A stretch of 17,892 nucleotides of DNA, taken from contig DATLXU010000105.1 in assembly GCA_035575515.1 (NCBI GenBank), forward strand, positions 1 to 17,892, given 5' to 3'. The DNA is from DATLXU01 sp035575515. GTDB lineage: Bacteria; Acidobacteriota; Blastocatellia; UBA7656. A program made the position numbers and the translations under genes. This document shows, in pieces, positions 14,169 through 17,892 of the stretch; the stretch's first letter is position 1; the number at the start of each line of letters is the position of its first letter. The notes beneath the pieces were generated by a model. It had not been told where the DNA came from, made no database searches, and saw nothing but the letters and a program-made list of their open reading frames with translations.

Positions 14169-15235
14169 GCCGAGGCTTCATGGCGCGCGGCTAACTGGCC
14201 GCAGGCGGCTGAGATGTCACGTCCGCGCGGGCGGCGAATGAACGAAGGCATGCCCGCACTGGTAAGTATATTTTGAAACGCGATTATTCGCTCCATCGGC
14301 GATGCAAGATAAGGAAGCTCAGGCGCCGGGTTGTGCGGGATCAAGTTGATCTTTGCTTTAATGCCGGAAAGCAGCCGAACAAGCTGGCGCGCGTCGGAAG
14401 GGCTATCGTTTACGTCTTTCAGCATCACGTACTCGAAGGTTAATCGCTCGCGCTCTCGAAGCTGGTAGCGACGACAGGCTTCGATCAATTCCGAAAGCGG
14501 GTACTTGCGATTGATGGGAAATAGCTGGTTGCGAAGCTCGTCGTTTGCGGCAGTGAGCGAGATTGCAAGTCGCGGGCGAATCTCTTCTCGCGCAAGGTCG
14601 TAGATGCGCGGCACTATGCCTGCGGTCGAAAGTGTCACGCGGCGCGGCGCGATTGCGAGTCCTTCTTCATCGGCAAAGAGTCGAATGGATTTCATCACGG
14701 CATCGTAATTCAAAAGCGGTTCGCCCATTCCCATCATCACAATGTTCGTGCCGTGCGGGGCTTCGACGCCTACACCGTAAACTTCGTTCAAGACGATTAC
14801 GATTTGAGAGACGATCTCGCCCGCAGTCAGGTTGCGCTTGAGTCCAATCACGCCCGTCATGCAGAAGTCGCAGGCGAGCGGGCATCCGACCTGGCTCGAT
14901 ATGCAGATCGTGTCGCGGCGTTCTTCCGGCATGAAAACGGATTCGACTTCGCGCCCGTCTTCGAGCTTCAACAGGAATCTTCGCGTGCCGTCTGATGAAA
15001 CGAATACGCTGGCAATGCGAGTGTGAGTGACGGCTGCGCGCTCATCGAGCAAGCGGCGCAGCGTCTTTGGCAAATCGGTCATCGCATCGAAATCAGTTAT
15101 GCGGCGGCGATAGATAGCATCGTAAATCTGGCGCGCGCGATAAGGCTTCTCGCCTAACTCCACGATGAAGTCGCGCAGTTCGTCGGCGGTGAGGCCGAGC
15201 AACTCCTTCTTTTTGATCGTCACAACATTGAGCAT
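14165..15235 (-). CDS. rlmN: 23S rRNA (adenine2503-C2)-methyltransferase / tRNA A37 C2-methyltransferase
   Basis: A radical-SAM methyltransferase placing a methyl on C2 of A2503 in 23S rRNA and of A37 in some tRNAs, with two SAM molecules. It has 356 residues, the normal length. The [4Fe-4S] motif is C118-x3-C122-x2-C125 (GCPLACDFCMTG), preceded by C111 in CISSQVG. MMGMGEPLLNYD is the SAM-binding GEP motif. C345 in GRDISAACGQL is the cysteine that is methylated in catalysis. All functional cysteines are present. The start MLNVVTIKKKELLGL is the only good one, although no ribosome-binding site is evident. Its stop (TAA) overlaps the kinase stop (TAG) in convergent orientation, leaving no room for a terminator between them. 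Confidence 0.97.
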   Translation of the reverse strand: MLNVVTIKKKELLGLTADELRDFIVELGEKPYRARQIYDAIYRRRITDFDAMTDLPKTLRRLLDERAAVTHTRIASVFVSSDGTRRFLLKLEDGREVESVFMPEERRDTICISSQVGCPLACDFCMTGVIGLKRNLTAGEIVSQIVIVLNEVYGVGVEAPHGTNIVMMGMGEPLLNYDAVMKSIRLFADEEGLAIAPRRVTLSTAGIVPRIYDLAREEIRPRLAISLTAANDELRNQLFPINRKYPLSELIEACRRYQLRERERLTFEYVMLKDVNDSPSDARQLVRLLSGIKAKINLIPHNPAPELPYLASPMERIIAFQNILTSAGMPSFIRRPRGRDISAACGQLAARHEASA

Positions 15236-15502
15236 CTTTGAAAATTATAGGAAGGCGCGTTCTTGATGGGCAAGGCGCGCGGCTTTCAAGCATTGAGCAA
15301 AAGGCTTGCGCACATCAGGCCCATGCAATATTCTTGCGCTGCAATGCAGTCAGTATCTTCGGTACTCTGGTATTAACGCCAAGATGACATTGAATCCGTA
15401 TTTGTGATTCTTCGCGTAAGCTCAACTTGATTCAGCTCCGGAAATTTTCAGTCGGCCAGTATTTGCTCGCTCCGGCTGCCAGTCTTACATCTTGAAAGAT
15501 TC

Positions 15503-15508
15503 AGGAGG
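15503..15508 (+). promoter_or_regulatory. Ribosome-binding site for the cytochrome gene
   Basis: AGGAGG, 4 bases before the ATG at 15513. A strong site with a short spacer, it rejects the in-frame TTG at 15492. The preceding 15236-15502 segment holds no supported gene, and no promoter is clear in it. Confidence 0.75.
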
Positions 15509-15512
15509 TTTT

Positions 15513-17054
15513 ATGTTGAAACGAAATCGCTTTCTGGTAATTGTAGCGTGGTGCGGTGCGGCTTTCTTTATGTTCCTCTCAGGCTCGACGGCGCAAACGA
15601 AATCGGCAACTCAATCACAGCAGGCGGTCGCGCCGAAAATCTGGGACGACAAACAACTAGCGACGTGGGCCGTTCCGATAGCTGGCGTGAATGCGATGCC
15701 TAACTTCTACACTGAAGCAGAATATTACTCCGCGCCTGTTGATAATTTGAGAACATATCCTGTTTATCATCCCGACTATGAACCGAAAGGCTACCGCGAA
15801 CGGCTCAAAAAGATGGGGCCGCAGCCGATGATCGAGCCTGAAAAAATAAAAACCGAAAAGGATTGGATAGAAGCAGGCCGCCGTGTCTTCGACGAGCTTG
15901 ACGTGCCGATACTGCGCGCGAGCGACCCGCGCATTACAAAATGGCTCGCAGACCGCGAGGCGATTAAACGGGAAGGCGCGAAGATGTCAAAAGACGGCGT
16001 GATACTCGGATTGAGATGGGTCGTTGATAAAGACGGCGAGTTGAAAGTTGGTCTATCGGAATGCTCAATCTGTCACACTCGCGTGATGGATGACGGCTCG
16101 ACTATTCGAGGCGCGCAAGGCAACCTCAATCTTGCTATTACTCCCGTCGGCATTCTTGTCGAGGGCTTCACGAAACAGAACGAGGAGCGCGGCATCTCGC
16201 TGGCCGAAGGCGAGTACAAGGCTTACGCTGTGCCTTGGCTCAAGGACGACATTCACGCGCGATTCAAGACGATGAGCGAAGAGGAGATTAGTCAAGTTGA
16301 CGGCCCGGCGATGCCGGGCACTTTTGCGCGATTCAATGGCAGCCCGTACTACATCACAAAGATTCCCGATTTGATCGGCGTGAAAGACCGCCGCTACCTC
16401 GACCACACGGGCACGCACCTCAATCGCGGGCCTGAAGACATCGCGCGCTATGGCGTGCTCGTGGCGATTGCCGATGACGGAGCAATCGGCCCGTACAAGT
16501 TCTTCACCGACGAGCAGCGCAAGCTGCCATGCCGGTTCACCGATGAAGCGATGTACGCGCTCGGCAAATTTATTTATTCGCTTGAGCCGCCGCCGAACCC
16601 GAACAAGATGGACGCGCTTGCCGCTCGCGGGAAGAAAGTATTTGAGAGCGAAGGCTGCGCGATGTGCCACACGCCTCCGCTATACACGAACAACATGCTC
16701 ATTCCAGTTGACGGATTCACGCCGCCGAAAGATGAGCGCACGGCGCAGCTTCAAATACTGAAAGGCATGACGATTAATACCGATCCGAATCTTGCTTTGA
16801 AGACGCGCAAAGGAACGGGCTATTACAAAGTGCCTTCGCTCAAGGGGCTGTGGTATCGCGGATTGATCGAGCATTCCGGCTCGATAGCTTCGCTCGAAGA
16901 CTGGTTTGATTCGAAGCGATTAAAAGACGATTACATACCGAGCGGCTGGAAGGGACCGGGCGTAAAGGCTCGCGCGGTCAGAGGCCACGAGTTCGGGCTT
17001 GACCTGTCAGCCGAAGACAAGCGCGCGCTGATTGCTTTCTTGAAGACGCTTTGA
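15513..17054 (+). CDS. Exported di-heme cytochrome c (CcP/MauG-like C-terminal half)
   Basis: A 513-residue periplasmic or surface c-type cytochrome. The N-terminus MLKRNRFLVIVAWCGAAFF is a Sec signal with probable cleavage near residue 27 (STA-QT). Two CxxCH heme sites are present: C184-S-I-C187-H188, and C382-A-M-C385-H386 in a standard cytochrome c domain (GKKVFESEGCAMCHTPPLY). The end GTGYYKVPSLKGLWYRGLIEHSGSIASLEDW resembles the tail of bacterial di-heme peroxidases, with the usual His-Asp/Asn-Gly reading His-Ser-Gly. The first heme lies in a long N-terminal domain of about 360 residues, longer than in classical CcpA (about 330 residues in all). Exact enzyme activity is uncertain: a peroxidase-like oxidoreductase or an electron carrier. 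It is monocistronic here and followed by a convergent gene remnant. Confidence 0.85.
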   Translation: MLKRNRFLVIVAWCGAAFFMFLSGSTAQTKSATQSQQAVAPKIWDDKQLATWAVPIAGVNAMPNFYTEAEYYSAPVDNLRTYPVYHPDYEPKGYRERLKKMGPQPMIEPEKIKTEKDWIEAGRRVFDELDVPILRASDPRITKWLADREAIKREGAKMSKDGVILGLRWVVDKDGELKVGLSECSICHTRVMDDGSTIRGAQGNLNLAITPVGILVEGFTKQNEERGISLAEGEYKAYAVPWLKDDIHARFKTMSEEEISQVDGPAMPGTFARFNGSPYYITKIPDLIGVKDRRYLDHTGTHLNRGPEDIARYGVLVAIADDGAIGPYKFFTDEQRKLPCRFTDEAMYALGKFIYSLEPPPNPNKMDALAARGKKVFESEGCAMCHTPPLYTNNMLIPVDGFTPPKDERTAQLQILKGMTINTDPNLALKTRKGTGYYKVPSLKGLWYRGLIEHSGSIASLEDWFDSKRLKDDYIPSGWKGPGVKARAVRGHEFGLDLSAEDKRALIAFLKTL

Positions 17055-17154
17055 CGATGGCGCGGCTGAATGTGTCAATAGAACGTCACAACGAAGGCAA
17101 GTGTCAGAGCCACGTAACAATTTCGTTGTAGATGTTCCTCTGAGCCAGATGTAG

Positions 17155-17191
17155 AAAAAGGCTCCGGCTGCGAATCACAGTCGGAGGCTTT
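17155..17191. terminator. Bidirectional Rho-independent terminator
   Basis: GGCTCCGGCTG (17160-17170) pairs with CAGTCGGAGGCT (17178-17189) across a 7-base loop, with one bulge and two G-T pairs. It is flanked by AAAAA before and TTT after. The minus strand ends in TTTTTCT, so it would best stop transcription from the propeller remnant. On the plus strand it could also serve the cytochrome, 100 bases after its stop. Confidence 0.6.
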
Positions 17192-17310
17192 AGCAATTGA
17201 ATGATCCATCGCGGCTGGCTCGCGTTCCACGATTCAATGCGCATCCCGCTCGCGCGTGCAGCCGCAACTTTGCATTCAGGCAACAGATAACTTCCCTTCA
17301 CTTTGCTCGT

Positions 17311-17802
17311 TCACCGCTTTATAGCATCGGGCTTGAACACGCCCCATCCGCTGCTTGCAATCGGGCCGGATGGGGCGTTTCCGACGAAAAGGTGGCCGAA
17401 GTTATGAGTGTAAATCTTTCCGTCCGGGCCGATGGTCATCGGCGTGTAGGCTGCGCCAATCGCAAGTTGCAAAAATCGCTTCCGCTTGAGCGTCCCGCCC
17501 TGATTGATCGCAAAAACGTTGCCGTCCTCGCTGTTGGCGAACACGACTCCGTTGCGGTCAACGCCGAACGCGTTCACGCACCACTCGAAGCCGTTCGGAT
17601 GATTATCAACGCAAGTGACTCGCCCATCGGGCTGGCGGCTGCTACTTAGCGTGTTGGTGTTTTTGAATTGCCATTCAACTCCGAGATTGGCATTGAGCTG
17701 AGTGATGAAGTACTGCTCAGGATCGTTGTAAAACTCAATACTTGCACGTACAGTCAGACACCCCCCGCAAAGCGGGTGGCTTGGTGAGTGGGGCCGCCTC
17801 AA
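17311..17802 (-). pseudogene. Truncated PQQ-like beta-propeller protein (3' part)
   Basis: At most 163 residues remain. Recognisable content is NGFEWCVNAFGVDRNGVVFANSEDGNVFAINQGG then AAYTPMTIGPDGKIYTHNFGHLFV: repeating blades of a PQQ-like beta-propeller (V-D-x-N-G-x-V-[FY]-A-x-[SN]-x-D-G). Complete proteins of this type have several more blades and a signal peptide, so this is only the C-terminal part. The open frame begins at a TTG (17800-17802) inside a GC-rich palindrome, and an in-frame TAG lies six codons upstream, within the palindrome's edge. The first 20 residues or so are therefore repeat-derived. No ribosome-binding site is seen. The simplest reading is a gene cut by a repeat insertion or rearrangement. 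Only 90 bases lie beyond, so an assembly edge effect or a short real protein cannot be excluded. Confidence 0.6.
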
Positions 17803-17815
17803 AGGCGGTCGCCCC
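17761..17815. repeat. Pair of GC-rich palindromes
   Basis: The first hairpin is CCCGC-AAA-GCGGG (17764-17776) with two more C-G pairs outside. The second is CCGCCT-CAA-AGGCGG (17794-17808), extended by GGGG (17790-17793) pairing with CCCC (17812-17815). Such close pairs resemble REP doublets. They lie at the 5' break of the propeller gene. Confidence 0.7.
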
Positions 17816-17892
17816 TGCTAAGTTGATCTTTGACAACTATGCTCTTCGTCGCCCGATGAACTAAATCAGACCGCGAGAGATTGGCACACTGA

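Noticed and set aside
15236..15490. Possible small RNA or promoter ahead of the cytochrome
   Set aside because: TTGAAT (15390) and TTGATT (15427) lack a matching -10 at proper spacing. No stable hairpin stands out by eye.

Overview
The window looks like chromosomal DNA of an uncultured or environmental Acidobacteriota, most likely of the class Blastocatellia. This placement is an inference. It rests on the paired DUF1501/DUF1800 exported proteins, an M61 peptidase, a DUF2905 membrane protein, CxxCH cytochromes, moderately high GC, and repeat-rich short intergenic gaps. No rRNA, tRNA, transposase, phage gene or CRISPR array was recognised.

Layout. From 62 to about 9000 every gene lies on the minus strand. 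Read in transcription order, these are: a CrtC/tocopherol-cyclase-like protein (8863-7817); a DUF1800 and DUF1501 exported pair (7505-4147), ending in a probable terminator; an SDR oxidoreductase (3976-3143); sucD (3008-2136, TTG start); a DUF2905 membrane protein; an unknown 89-residue protein; and an NCS2/AzgA-type purine permease (1423-62). A divergent gap (8864-9208) separates these from a plus-strand run: CYTH-domain protein, sugar-phosphate nucleotidyltransferase, M61 peptidase with PDZ domain, and an AmgK-like sugar kinase (9209-14168). The kinase converges on rlmN (15235-14165), and their stop codons overlap. A plus-strand di-heme cytochrome (15513-17054) follows. The window ends with a minus-strand beta-propeller (PQQ-like) fragment that appears truncated at its 5' end beside strong palindromes.

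Functional links. The nucleotidyltransferase and AmgK-like kinase are the type of pair that turns a free sugar into an NDP-sugar, and could serve cell-wall sugar recycling or glycan precursor supply. DUF1800 and DUF1501 proteins are usually encoded together and exported, here with Sec and Tat signals respectively. SucD belongs to the TCA cycle, but sucC is not beside it.

The most unusual content is not a gene. Six intergenic gaps carry inverted repeats whose arms are built of diverged 7-base units. The unit sequence differs at each locus while the 7-base period and hairpin layout stay the same. Five of the six start at or within a few bases of an upstream gene's stop codon, and two supply bases of the stop codon itself. 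Two of them enclose a second palindromic core (centre GGCTCTGGGAGCC or a diverged form). A third, perfect copy of that palindrome family lies in frame inside the kinase gene. A separate REPIN-like element (12914-13038) and further palindromes (7711, 17761-17815) show that this genome is rich in small palindromic repeats.
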